Part shown: positions 1-8,255 of the stretch, piece by piece
Layout: every line of letters starts with the position of its first letter
How positions within the stretch are numbered: the first letter of the stretch is position 1
Assembly: GCF_000695625.1 (NCBI RefSeq)
Contig: NZ_JMQI01000043.1
Coordinates: forward strand, 1-64,000
Length of the DNA stretch: 64,000 bases
Source: Amycolatopsis rifamycinica
GTDB lineage: Bacteria; Actinomycetota; Actinomycetes; Mycobacteriales; Pseudonocardiaceae
Reading direction: 5' to 3'
Notes under the pieces: model-generated
What the model was told of the DNA's origin: nothing
The model's input: only the letters and a program-made list of their open reading frames with translations
Database searches by the model: none
Made by a program: the position numbers and the translations under genes

Positions 1-333
1 GAGCCGTACTGCCTTCATGACCCACCCGCCCTGACCGCCCCTCAACCCCGAGTCCCGCCCCACCACACCCCAAGCTGAACCCGCCAAACTGGTCACCCCA
101 GGCCAGCCCCTGGCCACCCGCCCTCACCCGGCCAGTGTGAGCCGATTCACTACGATCCGTTACCATCGGCGGTCGACCCGATGCCCCCGAGGGCTGGACA
201 CTCAGGTGGTTCGGGTGCGGGCTTGCGCTGCGTGACCGATCATCCATCCGAGACAGAGCCATTGGGCGGATGCGTTATCCGCCAGCGTCGCTACCCTGGA
301 AAGGCGAGGACATTCAGTAGTGAGGTGGTCACC
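1..333. other. intergenic region, no gene seen
   Basis: I see no open reading frame on either strand with a plausible start, ribosome binding site and actinobacterial protein character. The first 120 bases are C-rich and low in complexity. The last 40 bases lead into the ribosome binding site of the gene starting at 334. The promoter of that gene must lie here, but no clear -35/-10 pair stands out. Confidence 0.5.
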
Positions 334-939
334 ATGAGCGCGAACGGTGAAGCTCCCTTCTTCAATGCCCCCGAGCTCACTCAGCGCGACGGCACTCTGT
401 CCGAAGCGGGCGGCGAGATGTTCGCGGATCCGGTCTCCGGGCTGGTCACCGCGTCGCCGGAGCCGCACACCGCGGTTCCGAATGGCCACGAGCCCATCGC
501 CATTCCGGTGGCCGGGCCGGTGAAGCCGGACGAGGAAGCCGTGCGCCGGATGGTCGAGGAGACGCTCCGCGAGGAGCAGGCGAAGGCTCCCCAGGCGATC
601 CCGCCGGCCGGGACCTTGCCCCCGGACCAGCCGCTGGGCCTGCTGCCCCGGCAGCGGAACCGGCGGCGCACCTGGCCGACCCGGCCACCGCAGCTGATGC
701 GGCCTGTGCGGCAGGCTCCGCTCGCCGAAGGCGAAGGCGATGCCGACGACGTCGATCTCGTGCCCGTCAAGCGGCGGCGGCTGCCGAGGATGCCGGCGGT
801 TTCGATGCCGGCGTTCAACCGGCCGTCGTCGAGCGCTGCGGGCGTCATGCTCGCCGTCGTCCTGCTGATCGTGTTCGGTTTCGTCGCCATCGAGATGGTG
901 TCGAGCCTGGTCAGCAGCGTGACGGCGCTGTTCGACTAG
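334..939 (+). CDS. hypothetical protein with C-terminal membrane anchor
   Basis: I do not recognise the family. The ATG at 334 follows a GAGGTG ribosome binding site; the frame is open further upstream to 181 but that part is not protein-like. The 201-residue product has an acidic, Pro/Ala-rich N-terminal two thirds, a basic stretch (RQRNRRR and VKRRRLPRMP), and one hydrophobic segment near the C-terminus (AAGVMLAVVLLIVFGFVAIE) followed by a short tail. This is the layout of a tail-anchored membrane protein with a disordered cytoplasmic region. It precedes the tmk-like/holB pair in the same direction but is separated by about 150 bases with its own -10-like site, so it is probably a separate transcript. 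Confidence 0.7.
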   Translation: MSANGEAPFFNAPELTQRDGTLSEAGGEMFADPVSGLVTASPEPHTAVPNGHEPIAIPVAGPVKPDEEAVRRMVEETLREEQAKAPQAIPPAGTLPPDQPLGLLPRQRNRRRTWPTRPPQLMRPVRQAPLAEGEGDADDVDLVPVKRRRLPRMPAVSMPAFNRPSSSAAGVMLAVVLLIVFGFVAIEMVSSLVSSVTALFD

Positions 940-1007
940 CGTCCCTTCGCCGACAACCACCCGCCCTGCACCACGGGGCCGTCCCGCGCGCCAGACGCCG
1001 ATCGGGC

Positions 1008-1013
1008 TACCCT
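1008..1013 (+). promoter_or_regulatory. probable -10 element upstream of the MFS/TMK-like gene
   Basis: TACCCT matches the actinobacterial TAnnnT -10 pattern. It would start transcription near 1020, leaving about 65 bases of leader before the GTG at 1087. I see no convincing -35 box. Confidence 0.4.
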
Positions 1014-1086
1014 GGCTTCACGGTCGGGTCCTCCTGGGGGCGTCCGGCACCGCGGTGACTAGTGGGGTGGGCGTATCAGCGAGGGC

Positions 1087-3198
1087 GTGCGATCGGTACC
1101 CGGGGCCGGCCCGGGTGCGTCGTCGGGCGCCGAGGCGTCCACGATCAACCGGGTCCGGCGGGTACTGGCGATCAAACCTTTCCGGCGGCTTTGGGGCGTC
1201 ACGTATCTGTGCAGCGTGGCCGACTGGCTGAACATCCTGGCCCTCACCGGCCTGGCCACGAAGCTCACTGACAACTACTTCGCGCAGAACTTCGCCTTCG
1301 TCGGCGTGGTCCTGACCGGCCTGGCCCCGGGGCTGCTGTTCGCCCCGGTCGGCGGGCTGCTCGCGGACCGGTTCGACCGCCGCAAGGTCATGGTCGTCGC
1401 GGACCTGCTGCGGTGCGGGTTCCTGCTGTCCATCGCGATCGTCAGCGCGCCCTGGTGGCTGCTCGCCGGCAACTTCCTCGTCGGCTGCGCGTCGAGCATG
1501 TGGATCCCCTCGAAAGAGGCGGCGGTCCCGAACCTGCTTCGCCGTCCCGACCAGGTCGAGACGGCCAACCAGCTCGGCATGGTGATGACCTACGGCCTCG
1601 CCGTCATCACCGCGGCGGGCGCGAACGCCGTCATCACCGGCGTCAACACGACCTTCCACCTGTTTCCCGGCGACCCGAGCCTCAACATCGCAAAGCTGGT
1701 CGTCATCATCACCGGCCTGCTCTACCTGGCCAGCGCGATCCTCATCGCCACCCGGATCCCCGAGCTTTCGCTGCGCAACGTCCACGCGACGCCGGAGCAG
1801 AAGGTCAAGCAGGCCGACGAAGAGAAGCTCGGCATCGGCGCGATGATCGCCGACGGCTTCCGGTTCATCCGCAGCACGCCCCTCGTGCGCGGGCTGCTGG
1901 TGGGCGCGTTCGGCGCGTTCGTCGCCGGCGGCGCCGTGATCGGCTCGGCCAAGCCGTACTCCTCGAGCCTGCTGGCCGGTGACTCCGCGTTCAGCCTGCT
2001 CGTCCTCGCCGTCTTCCTCGGCCTCGCCACCGGCATGGTGTTCGCGCCCAAGCTCGCCCGCCGGCTCCCGCACGACCGCCTGTTCGGCCTCTCGATCGTC
2101 GCGGCCGCAATCTCGCTCGCCTTCGTGGCGCTGTCGCCGCACCTGACCATCTCGCTGATCGCCGTGGTGCTGGTCGGCGTCTGCGCCGGCACCGCGTTCC
2201 TCACCGGTGTGACGATCATCGGCTCGCGCGTCGAGGACGCCATCCGCGGCCGGATCAACGCGATCTACCAGCTGATGATGAAGCTGGTGCTGTTCGGCAC
2301 GACCGTCACCGTGCCGCTGCTCGTCGGCGCGGTGCACCGGCACACGATCACCGTGTGGGGCAACCCGCTCACCATCGACGGCACGCGCCCGGTGATGCTC
2401 GGTGGCGCCGCGATCGCGCTGGTCGCCGGGCTCTTCGCCTACCGGCAGATGGACGACAAGCGCACCGAGCCGATCCTCGCCGACCTGCGCAACGCGCTGC
2501 GCCGGACGCCGCGGCGCGTCAACGGCTACCTCATCGCCGTCGAGGGCACCACCGCGATCAACACCGCCATCCAGGCCGTCAACCTCGCCGAATGGATGCG
2601 CGGCGGCACGCGGCCGGTCGTCGTCGCCGCGGACCCCGCGCTCGACGACCACCGGCTCACCGCGCTCGTTTCCGGCGCCTCGCTCACCGGGGCGCGCGCC
2701 CAGGCGCTGGCCGCGGCCGCGGTGCGGGCCGACATCGTGGAGCGGCACGTCCAGCCCGCGCTGGACGCCGGTTCGGTGGTCGTGATGGAGCGGTTTGTCG
2801 ACTCGCCACTGGCGCACCTGTCCGCCGTCGCCGGGCTCGACAGCGACGAGCTCGAAGGCCTCGCCGACTGGGCGACCGGCCGCCTGCGCCCGGACCTGAC
2901 CATCCTGCTCGACGCCGCCCCGAACGGCGCACCGCGCGACAAGTCGGCCGCACTGAACGACCAGTGGCGGGTCCAGCACCTGCTCACCGAGATGGCCGCG
3001 GCCGACCCGGACCGGTACGTCGTGATCGACGCCGACGGCACGGACGCCGAGGTCGCCGAGCGCATCCGCACCGCGCTGCGCGCCGTGTTCGTCGGACGGC
3101 TGGCCGCGCTGGCGCCGACGACGGAGAAGCCGGTGACGTTGCCACTGGACACGCTGCCCATCGAGACCCCGGAAGAGCCTCGCGTGGAGGCGAAGTGA
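1087..3198 (+). CDS. MFS transporter fused to a degenerate thymidylate kinase-like domain
   Basis: The 703-residue product has an N-terminal major-facilitator membrane domain (about residues 25-460, with the GGLLADRFDRRK loop typical between TM2 and TM3) and a C-terminal thymidylate kinase-like domain from about residue 478. This fusion is known in actinobacteria next to holB. The kinase half looks inactive. The P-loop position (residues 486-496) reads EGTTAINTAIQ, so the GxGK(S/T) part is gone and the lysine position is Thr493. The DR(Y/F) motif is ERF at 568-570, and the TREPGG and DR lid motifs are absent. The fold still aligns (RPDLTILLD, RYVVIDADG). The GTG start is preceded by GAGG. The stop overlaps the holB start by four bases (GTGA). 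A true tmk probably exists elsewhere, so I give no symbol. Confidence 0.85.
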   Translation: MRSVPGAGPGASSGAEASTINRVRRVLAIKPFRRLWGVTYLCSVADWLNILALTGLATKLTDNYFAQNFAFVGVVLTGLAPGLLFAPVGGLLADRFDRRKVMVVADLLRCGFLLSIAIVSAPWWLLAGNFLVGCASSMWIPSKEAAVPNLLRRPDQVETANQLGMVMTYGLAVITAAGANAVITGVNTTFHLFPGDPSLNIAKLVVIITGLLYLASAILIATRIPELSLRNVHATPEQKVKQADEEKLGIGAMIADGFRFIRSTPLVRGLLVGAFGAFVAGGAVIGSAKPYSSSLLAGDSAFSLLVLAVFLGLATGMVFAPKLARRLPHDRLFGLSIVAAAISLAFVALSPHLTISLIAVVLVGVCAGTAFLTGVTIIGSRVEDAIRGRINAIYQLMMKLVLFGTTVTVPLLVGAVHRHTITVWGNPLTIDGTRPVMLGGAAIALVAGLFAYRQMDDKRTEPILADLRNALRRTPRRVNGYLIAVEGTTAINTAIQAVNLAEWMRGGTRPVVVAADPALDDHRLTALVSGASLTGARAQALAAAAVRADIVERHVQPALDAGSVVVMERFVDSPLAHLSAVAGLDSDELEGLADWATGRLRPDLTILLDAAPNGAPRDKSAALNDQWRVQHLLTEMAAADPDRYVVIDADGTDAEVAERIRTALRAVFVGRLAALAPTTEKPVTLPLDTLPIETPEEPRVEAK

Positions 3199-4400
3199 CG
3201 ACCACCGAACGCATCGGTGTCTGGAACCAGCTGGTCGGCCAGGAACCCGCGGTCGAAACGCTGAGCTCGGCCGCTGCGGCTGCCGCCAAGATCGTCGCCG
3301 GCGAGCCGGCGCCACCCGGCGCGATGACGCACGCGTGGCTGCTCACCGGCCCGCCCGGTTCCGGCCGCTCGGTGGCCGCCCGGACGTTCGCCGCGGCCCT
3401 GCAGTGCAGCACCGGCACCGGCTGCGACGCCTGCCCCGGCTGCCACACGACGATGGCGGGCACGCACGCCGACGTCCGGCTCGTGGTGCCGGAAGGGCTG
3501 TCGATCTCGGTCGCCGAGATGCGCGCGCTGGTGCAGGCCGCCGCGCGCCGCCCGACGACCGGCAACTGGCAGGTCGTCGTCATCGAGGACGCGGACAGGC
3601 TCACCGAAGGCGCGTCGAACGCGCTGCTGAAGGCCGTCGAGGAGCCGCCGGACCGCACGGTGTTCCTGCTGTGCGCGCCGTCGGACCACCCCGAAGACGT
3701 CTCGGTGACGATCCGTTCGCGCTGCCGCCTGGTCACGCTGCGGACGCCACCGCCCGAGGCGATCGCCGACGTGTTGATGCGCCGGGACAACGTCGACGCC
3801 GAACGCGCGCACTGGGCCGCTTCCGTGTGCGGCGGCCACGTCGGCCGCGCGCGCCGGCTCGCCACCGACGAAGCCGCGCGGCAGCGCCGGGCCACCGTGC
3901 TGCGGATCCCGCTCGGCCTCCGCCGGATGGGCGACGTCTTCACCTGCGCCGACCAGCTCATCAGCGCGGCCGAGGCGGACGCGGGAGAGGCTAGTAAGGC
4001 GCGCGACGAAGACGAGCGCAACGAGCTGCGCACGGCGATGGGTGGCGACGGCGTCGGCAAGGGCGTCGCCGGCGCCAAGCGAGCCGCCGAGGCCGCGGTC
4101 AAGCAGCTGGAGAAGAAGCAGAAGTCCCGCGCGACCCGCACCCAGCGCGACACGCTCGACCTCGCGCTGGTCGACCTGGTCGGCTTCTACCGCGACGTCC
4201 TGGTGACGGCGACGGGCTCCGGCGCGACGCTGAACCACCCGGACCACGCCGACCAGATCCGCGAGGCGGCCTCGTCGTGGACACCGGAGTCGACGCTGCG
4301 CCGGCTCGAAGCGGTGCTGGAATGCCGCGAGGCCATCGAGCTGAACGTGAAGCCGCGCATCGCCGTCGAGGCGATGGTCATGTCGCTTCGCCAGGGCTGA
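3195..4400 (+). CDS. holB: DNA polymerase III subunit delta'
   Basis: This 401-residue protein is the delta' subunit of the clamp-loader complex, which opens the sliding clamp at the replication fork. It shows the AAA+ clamp-loader layout: a P-loop-like GPPGSGRS (about residues 52-59) with Arg in place of the Walker A lysine, as expected for a non-hydrolysing delta', a four-cysteine zinc module (CSTGTGCDACPGC), NALLKAVEEPP, and the SRC motif in IRSRCRLV. The C-terminal collar region follows. The GTG start at 3195 overlaps the stop of the upstream MFS/TMK-like gene in a GTGA junction, so the pair is translationally coupled. A strong bidirectional terminator follows at once. Confidence 0.93.
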   Translation: MTTTERIGVWNQLVGQEPAVETLSSAAAAAAKIVAGEPAPPGAMTHAWLLTGPPGSGRSVAARTFAAALQCSTGTGCDACPGCHTTMAGTHADVRLVVPEGLSISVAEMRALVQAAARRPTTGNWQVVVIEDADRLTEGASNALLKAVEEPPDRTVFLLCAPSDHPEDVSVTIRSRCRLVTLRTPPPEAIADVLMRRDNVDAERAHWAASVCGGHVGRARRLATDEAARQRRATVLRIPLGLRRMGDVFTCADQLISAAEADAGEASKARDEDERNELRTAMGGDGVGKGVAGAKRAAEAAVKQLEKKQKSRATRTQRDTLDLALVDLVGFYRDVLVTATGSGATLNHPDHADQIREAASSWTPESTLRRLEAVLECREAIELNVKPRIAVEAMVMSLRQG

Positions 4401-4405
4401 ACGCG

Positions 4406-4440
4406 AAGGAACCCGCCAGGCGTGGCCTGGCGGGTTCCTT
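4406..4440. terminator. bidirectional intrinsic terminator
   Basis: A perfect 15-bp stem (AAGGAACCCGCCAGG and its complement) encloses a 5-base loop. It sits between the convergent holB and the minus-strand secreted protein gene, so it can end both transcripts. Confidence 0.85.
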
Positions 4441-4453
4441 CATACCCCTCGGA

Positions 4454-6121
4454 TCATTCGCGCGGACGCGGCGAGGGCTTGAACGGCTTCTGCTCGACGG
4501 CGACGGCGAGCGGACGGCGTCGCCCGCCCGGAATCGCGGCCACCATGACCACGCCGAGCAGCAGCATCGCGGTGCCCGTCCAGAACAGTGGCACCGTGTC
4601 GTACGCGCCGCTGGTGTAGGCCAGGTTCTTCACCGGGCCCTTCGGCGCCTCGCCACCCGCGGGCGGCGGCGTCGACGCCGTCCCGCAGACCACGCCGCCG
4701 GTCGGCGCGTACGCGCGGGCGATCTGCTCGCCGAGCGACAGCTGGGCCAGCGACGACGGCAGGTTCTTCGCCTGGTCGTCCGGCAGCAGGCTCTTGAGCT
4801 TCGTCGTCGGCAGCAGCTGCAGGTCGAACATCCGCGCCGACGCGCCCAGCTGGTAACCCTTGAACGGCGTGGTCAGGTCGGCCGACTTCTGGTCGAGCCC
4901 GGCGATGCTCAGCCGCAGCACACCGAGGTCGAGCACGGTGCCCGCGGTGTTCCCGACCTGCTGGACTTGGCCGGCGGCCGTGGCGAGCAGTCCGCCGACG
5001 ACCGGGATGTCCTTGACGGCGCCGAACTGGTCGCTCAGCGGCTTGAGCGGCAGCCCGATCGGGATGTCCTTGGTCGGGTGCGCGGCATCCAGCGTGTAGA
5101 GCGTCTTCCCGCCGGCCGCGATGGTCAGCACGGGCGCGGTGTACTCGACCTTCGACGTCTTCGCGTCGCCGGTGGAGGTCACCTTGAGCGTCGGCTGGCT
5201 GACGACCTTGACGCTCAGCGCCAGCGGCGTGCCTTTGAGGATTTCGATGTCCGCGGCCTGCAGCGTCGACGTCGACTGCACGGCCTTGTTCTTCGACCCC
5301 GGGATGTCGACCAGCTTCACCTGCGACCGCGACGACAGCGTGTTCGGCAGGCTCAGCAGCGAACCGGTGCCGTCCGCGGCGGTCTGGCCGCCGCCCTGCA
5401 GCAGGCCGCCGAGGCTTTGCAGTCCCTTGGTCAGGTCGAACCCGCTCGCCAGCGAGTTCGGGTCGAGCTTCGGCTTCAGCGCGTCCAGTCCGAGGTTCGG
5501 CATCGAAGGAACGACGTTCAGCAGCGACAGGCTGGCCACCGACGTGCTGGCGTCGGCGATGGTGTCGACGCACGGACCGAGCGTCGGGCTCCACCGCGCG
5601 TGCGCGCTGCCGTTGAGCAGCCCCACGTTGAGCAGCGGGTTGGGCGGCGCGTTGAGCCCCCCGCTGATCGGCTGCGGGTTGTCCGGCAACGCGGTCTGCA
5701 CGACACTGCCGGGCGTCTGCGGCGCGTTCCCGCCGACCGACAGCCCGAACGGCGACGCCTGCGCGATCGCCTTCTCGTAGCTCAGGTAGGCGTCCGAGTT
5801 CGCCGACGCGCTCGACAGGCCCATCCCGGCCTCGAGCGCCGACTGCTTCGGCAGCGTCTGCCCGAACCCCGGCAGGATCGTGCCGGTCGGCACGGCGTTG
5901 GGCAGCAACCGGATGATCCCGAGCGCGGTCCCGGCATCCCCGACGGCCTGTCCCAGCGGCTGCGGCCCGATCGGCGCGGAGATCGGAGCCTGCCCGGGAT
6001 TCGCCGGCTGCGGAATCGGCGTCGTCGGGTAGGTCGGGTCGGCAGCCGCGGGCGCCGTGCTGAGCAGGAGCAACGCCGCAGCCGCCGGCAGGGCCGCCGA
6101 GCGGGGCAGTCTTCGCCGCAT
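4454..6121 (-). CDS. secreted, C-terminally membrane-anchored hypothetical protein
   Basis: I chose the ATG at 6121 because GGAGG lies 8 bases upstream and the product then opens with a clean signal peptide (MRRRLPRSAALPAAAALLLL, cleavage near APAAA-DP). The 555-residue product has a long extracellular region rich in Leu, Ser, Pro and Asn with no cysteine-rich or catalytic motif I recognise, and ends with one transmembrane segment (LFWTGTAMLLLGVVMVAAI) and a basic tail. It is probably a cell-surface protein anchored by its C-terminus. There is no LPxTG sorting signal. It converges on holB and is transcribed away from tRNA-Thr. Confidence 0.75.
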   Translation of the reverse strand: MRRRLPRSAALPAAAALLLLSTAPAAADPTYPTTPIPQPANPGQAPISAPIGPQPLGQAVGDAGTALGIIRLLPNAVPTGTILPGFGQTLPKQSALEAGMGLSSASANSDAYLSYEKAIAQASPFGLSVGGNAPQTPGSVVQTALPDNPQPISGGLNAPPNPLLNVGLLNGSAHARWSPTLGPCVDTIADASTSVASLSLLNVVPSMPNLGLDALKPKLDPNSLASGFDLTKGLQSLGGLLQGGGQTAADGTGSLLSLPNTLSSRSQVKLVDIPGSKNKAVQSTSTLQAADIEILKGTPLALSVKVVSQPTLKVTSTGDAKTSKVEYTAPVLTIAAGGKTLYTLDAAHPTKDIPIGLPLKPLSDQFGAVKDIPVVGGLLATAAGQVQQVGNTAGTVLDLGVLRLSIAGLDQKSADLTTPFKGYQLGASARMFDLQLLPTTKLKSLLPDDQAKNLPSSLAQLSLGEQIARAYAPTGGVVCGTASTPPPAGGEAPKGPVKNLAYTSGAYDTVPLFWTGTAMLLLGVVMVAAIPGGRRRPLAVAVEQKPFKPSPRPRE

Positions 6122-6255
6122 GTGCCAGAGCCTCCAAGTGGGTCGGCCGGGGTGTGAGACCGGCTTCATAGGGCCTCAACGACGGTCCCCCCGAAAAGTG
6201 ACGCGCCCAGCCTCCGCTACACTTGCTATCGTCGCCAGGCGGAAGCCGGAGACAC

Positions 6256-6329
6256 GCCGCCTTAGCTCAGTCGGCCAGAGCGATTCACTCGTAATGAATA
6301 GGTCAGGGGTTCGATTCCCCTAGGCGGCT
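6256..6329 (+). tRNA. tRNA-Thr (anticodon CGT)
   Basis: A full cloverleaf can be drawn: acceptor GCCGCCT (6256-6262) pairs with AGGCGGC (6322-6328), the anticodon stem ATTCA/TGAAT encloses the loop CTCGTAA, and the T loop is TTCGATT. The anticodon CGT is at 6290-6292 and reads ACG (Thr). The 3' CCA is not encoded. Confidence 0.97.
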
Positions 6330-6336
6330 CCGCAGG

Positions 6337-6372
6337 TCAGGCCCCATCCGAGACATCTCGGATGGGGCCTGA
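6337..6372 (+). terminator. intrinsic terminator of tRNA-Thr
   Basis: A perfect 16-bp inverted repeat (TCAGGCCCCATCCGAG and its complement) with an ACAT loop begins 8 bases after the tRNA. Confidence 0.85.
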
Positions 6373-6425
6373 CTCGTCTGGTGGGTGGCAAAGTGGGTGC
6401 CAAAGACGAGCGGTCGGAGGTTCTC

Positions 6426-6737
6426 ATGCACAAACTGGTGGTCCTGTATCCCCGGCCCGCCGATCCCGGCCACTTCCGCGACTACTACGTGACCAACCAC
6501 CTCCCGCTGGTCACGCGGATGCCCGGCCTGCTCGCGTGGCGCTACAGCTTCGACGTGGCAGCGACGCAGGGAGAGACGCCGTACTTCGCGATCTTCGAGG
6601 CCGAGTTCGCGGACGCCGCGGCGATGGCCGCGGCGAGGGAGTCGCCGGAAGGTCAGCGGGTGTCCGCCGACGTCGCCAACTACGCCACCGGTGGGGCGAT
6701 CGTCCTTCACTACCCGGTGCAGGACGGCACCGGCTGA
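6426..6737 (+). CDS. EthD family protein
   Basis: The 103-residue product has the EthD ferredoxin-like alpha/beta barrel pattern: a first strand HKLVVLYPRP, the conserved DYYVTNHLPLV helix with the family's HxPL, and a final strand AIVLHYPV. EthD-type proteins are small dimeric proteins linked to cytochrome P450 degradation systems and are often of unknown function. No P450 lies nearby, so the substrate cannot be guessed. The ATG at 6426 is preceded by GGAGG; an in-frame ATG 45 bases upstream lacks a good ribosome binding site. Confidence 0.85.
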   Translation: MHKLVVLYPRPADPGHFRDYYVTNHLPLVTRMPGLLAWRYSFDVAATQGETPYFAIFEAEFADAAAMAAARESPEGQRVSADVANYATGGAIVLHYPVQDGTG

Positions 6738-6753
6738 GCCCGGGAATCCCGGT

Positions 6754-7608
6754 CTAGTGATCCCGCTCGGCGAGCAGCTCCACGCCGCCCGGGGCGAGGC
6801 GCAGGACCGACGGCACCAGCTCCGTCGTCTCGTACGGTGAACTCAGCACCTGCTCCCGGACCTGCTCCGCCAGTCCGGAGTCCTCCCGGACGACGTACAT
6901 CTCGTCCGGGCACGGCAGGCCGACCAGCAGGTCGCCCGGGCCGAACTGCTGCGACAGCTGGGCGTACAGGTCGGGCAGGGCGATCGCGGACGCGGCCAGC
7001 AGGTTCTCCCTGACCACCGAGACCAGCACCTCCGAACCCGAACGGCTGACGTCGAACCGCAGCCCGCGGGCCAAGCTCTGGTACGCGACGCCGGCGAGGT
7101 CCGGGGCGCCCATCTCCTCGTGCTGGTGGCGGGTGACGTGGTGCATCCCGATGGTGCCGTGCGGTGTCGGGCCGACCACCGCGAACGCCACCGACAACCG
7201 GCCGGGTACCAGCGGTTGGTGCGGCAGCGTGTCGAGCAGGCCGGCGCGGGGTGAGGACGTGCTCCACAACACCGGGAGCAGCTCCTCGGAGGGCGGCCGG
7301 GTCTCGGCCATCACCGCACGCGCTTCGGCGAAGGCGCGCTCCCACTCGCCAGGGGCCGGCCGGGCGAAGCTGTAGGTGCACTCGGCCTTGCGGAAGTGTC
7401 TGGCCATGAACTTCTGATCCGCCGGAGACGGCTGCCACTCGCTGTACACCGCCCGGACCGCCGATGTGCGCACCCCGTGCTGCTGCCGGACGCTCGCCCA
7501 CGCCTGTTCGACCGCGTCCTCGGCCTGCGTGGGTGCGCTGGCCAGCACCGGCTCGTCGAAGCCCTTGATGCGGAACACCACGAGGTTCTGGGACACGTCG
7601 TCGTTCAC
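6754..7608 (-). CDS. hypothetical protein with possible DUF1444-like C-terminus
   Basis: The 284-residue product starts at a GTG at 7608 with a strong GGGGGGAG site upstream. No signal peptide or membrane segment is visible. The C-terminal third (ENLLAASAIALPDLYAQL, then GDLLVGLPCPDEMYVV) resembles the DUF1444-like pattern of an asparagine-leucine motif followed by a 'gives its value at a predicted time' domain; that is tentative. The middle has a YSEWQPSPADQKFM segment that I have seen only in hypothetical actinobacterial proteins. It lies downstream of, and in the same direction as, the GreA-like gene but beyond a terminator hairpin. I do not assign a function. Confidence 0.65.
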   Translation of the reverse strand: MNDDVSQNLVVFRIKGFDEPVLASAPTQAEDAVEQAWASVRQQHGVRTSAVRAVYSEWQPSPADQKFMARHFRKAECTYSFARPAPGEWERAFAEARAVMAETRPPSEELLPVLWSTSSPRAGLLDTLPHQPLVPGRLSVAFAVVGPTPHGTIGMHHVTRHQHEEMGAPDLAGVAYQSLARGLRFDVSRSGSEVLVSVVRENLLAASAIALPDLYAQLSQQFGPGDLLVGLPCPDEMYVVREDSGLAEQVREQVLSSPYETTELVPSVLRLAPGGVELLAERDH

Positions 7609-7635
7609 CGGAACTCCCCCCAACGCCGAAATCAC

Positions 7636-7665
7636 CCGTCCGAAGGGCCGAGGCCCTTCGGACGG
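7636..7665 (-). terminator. terminator hairpin of the GreA-like gene
   Basis: A 14-bp stem (CCGTCCGAAGGGCC and its complement) has only two unpaired bases at the tip. It lies between the end of the GreA-like gene and the start of the next minus-strand gene. Confidence 0.7.
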
Positions 7666-7674
7666 CCAACCTGC

Positions 7675-8130
7675 CTACTTCGGCGGGGTCACCTTCACCA
7701 CCGTGGCCTTGGCGTCGCCGCGGGGGGTTCGGTAGGTGATCTCGTCGCCCGCCTTGGCGCCGACCAGGGCCAGGCCCAGGGGGCTGTCCGAGGTGATCGC
7801 GTCCGCGTCCTCGCCCGGGACCGTCACCACCTGGAACGTCTCCTCGTCTCCGTCGGCGAAGCGCAGGGAGACCACCGTGCCGTCCGGGAGCTGGCTGTTG
7901 CCGTAGCCGCCGTGCTCCATCTTGGCCGCCAGGTCGGCGATCTGGCGGTCGAGCCGGGCCGCGGCCTCCGCGCGGTCGATCACGTCCGCCTGGTCTGCCG
8001 CGTCCCCGGTGCGTTCCTGTTCGCCGGGTTGCGGCGCGAGGGCTTCCCGCTGCGCGCGCAGGCTCGCGATTTCCTTCTCGAGCTGGCTGCGCGCCGCCGG
8101 GCTGAGCCCCTTGTCCCCTGAGATCACCAT
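7675..8130 (-). CDS. GreA/GreB family transcript cleavage-like factor
   Basis: Gre factors enter the RNA polymerase secondary channel and help backtracked complexes cleave their RNA. The 151-residue product has an N-terminal coiled coil (LEKEIASLRAQREAL) with the DAADQADVIDRAE stretch, then the FKBP-like C-terminal domain (DGTVVSLRF, ITSDSPLGLALVGAKAGDEITYRTP). I chose the ATG at 8130 over the one at 8139 because a promoter (GACAAT, 7 bases upstream) would give a leaderless transcript starting there. It is probably a paralogue of the housekeeping greA, since shorter Gre-like factors are common in actinobacteria and some inhibit rather than stimulate cleavage. Which one this is cannot be told from the sequence. 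Confidence 0.85.
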   Translation of the reverse strand: MVISGDKGLSPAARSQLEKEIASLRAQREALAPQPGEQERTGDAADQADVIDRAEAAARLDRQIADLAAKMEHGGYGNSQLPDGTVVSLRFADGDEETFQVVTVPGEDADAITSDSPLGLALVGAKAGDEITYRTPRGDAKATVVKVTPPK

Positions 8131-8137
8131 GCCGGGC

Positions 8138-8167
8138 ATTGTCCGCTGCGCGGAGCGGGGTGGCCAA
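8138..8167 (-). promoter_or_regulatory. promoter of the GreA-like gene
   Basis: On the minus strand TTGGCC (8167-8162), an 18-base spacer and GACAAT (8143-8138) form a good sigma-70-type promoter. The ATG at 8130 lies 7 bases after the -10, so the mRNA is probably leaderless. Confidence 0.55.
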
Positions 8168-8255
8168 TCCGGTTTTTCACCCGAAAGCCGCCCACAGGAC
8201 GTCTGCCCTAGGATTTTGGGGTTCGGCGTCCAGGAAGAAGGTAACGAGAATCACC

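Noticed and set aside
1018-3315. Very long minus-strand open frame opposite the MFS/TMK-like gene, and many like it elsewhere (e.g. 30833-33502, 33391-34830, 44168-47098).
   Set aside because: These are GC-driven antisense frames: Arg/Gly/Asp/His-rich, no family motif, no ribosome binding site, and they exactly mirror well-supported genes.
6256-6372. tRNA-Thr as a phage or island integration site.
   Set aside because: No integrase and no repeat of the tRNA 3' end is found in the window. The tRNA is followed by a normal terminator.
8139-8255. Upstream extension of the TetR gene to 8139.
   Set aside because: The added sequence overlaps the promoter and start of the divergent GreA-like gene and is unlike the N-terminus of TetR proteins.
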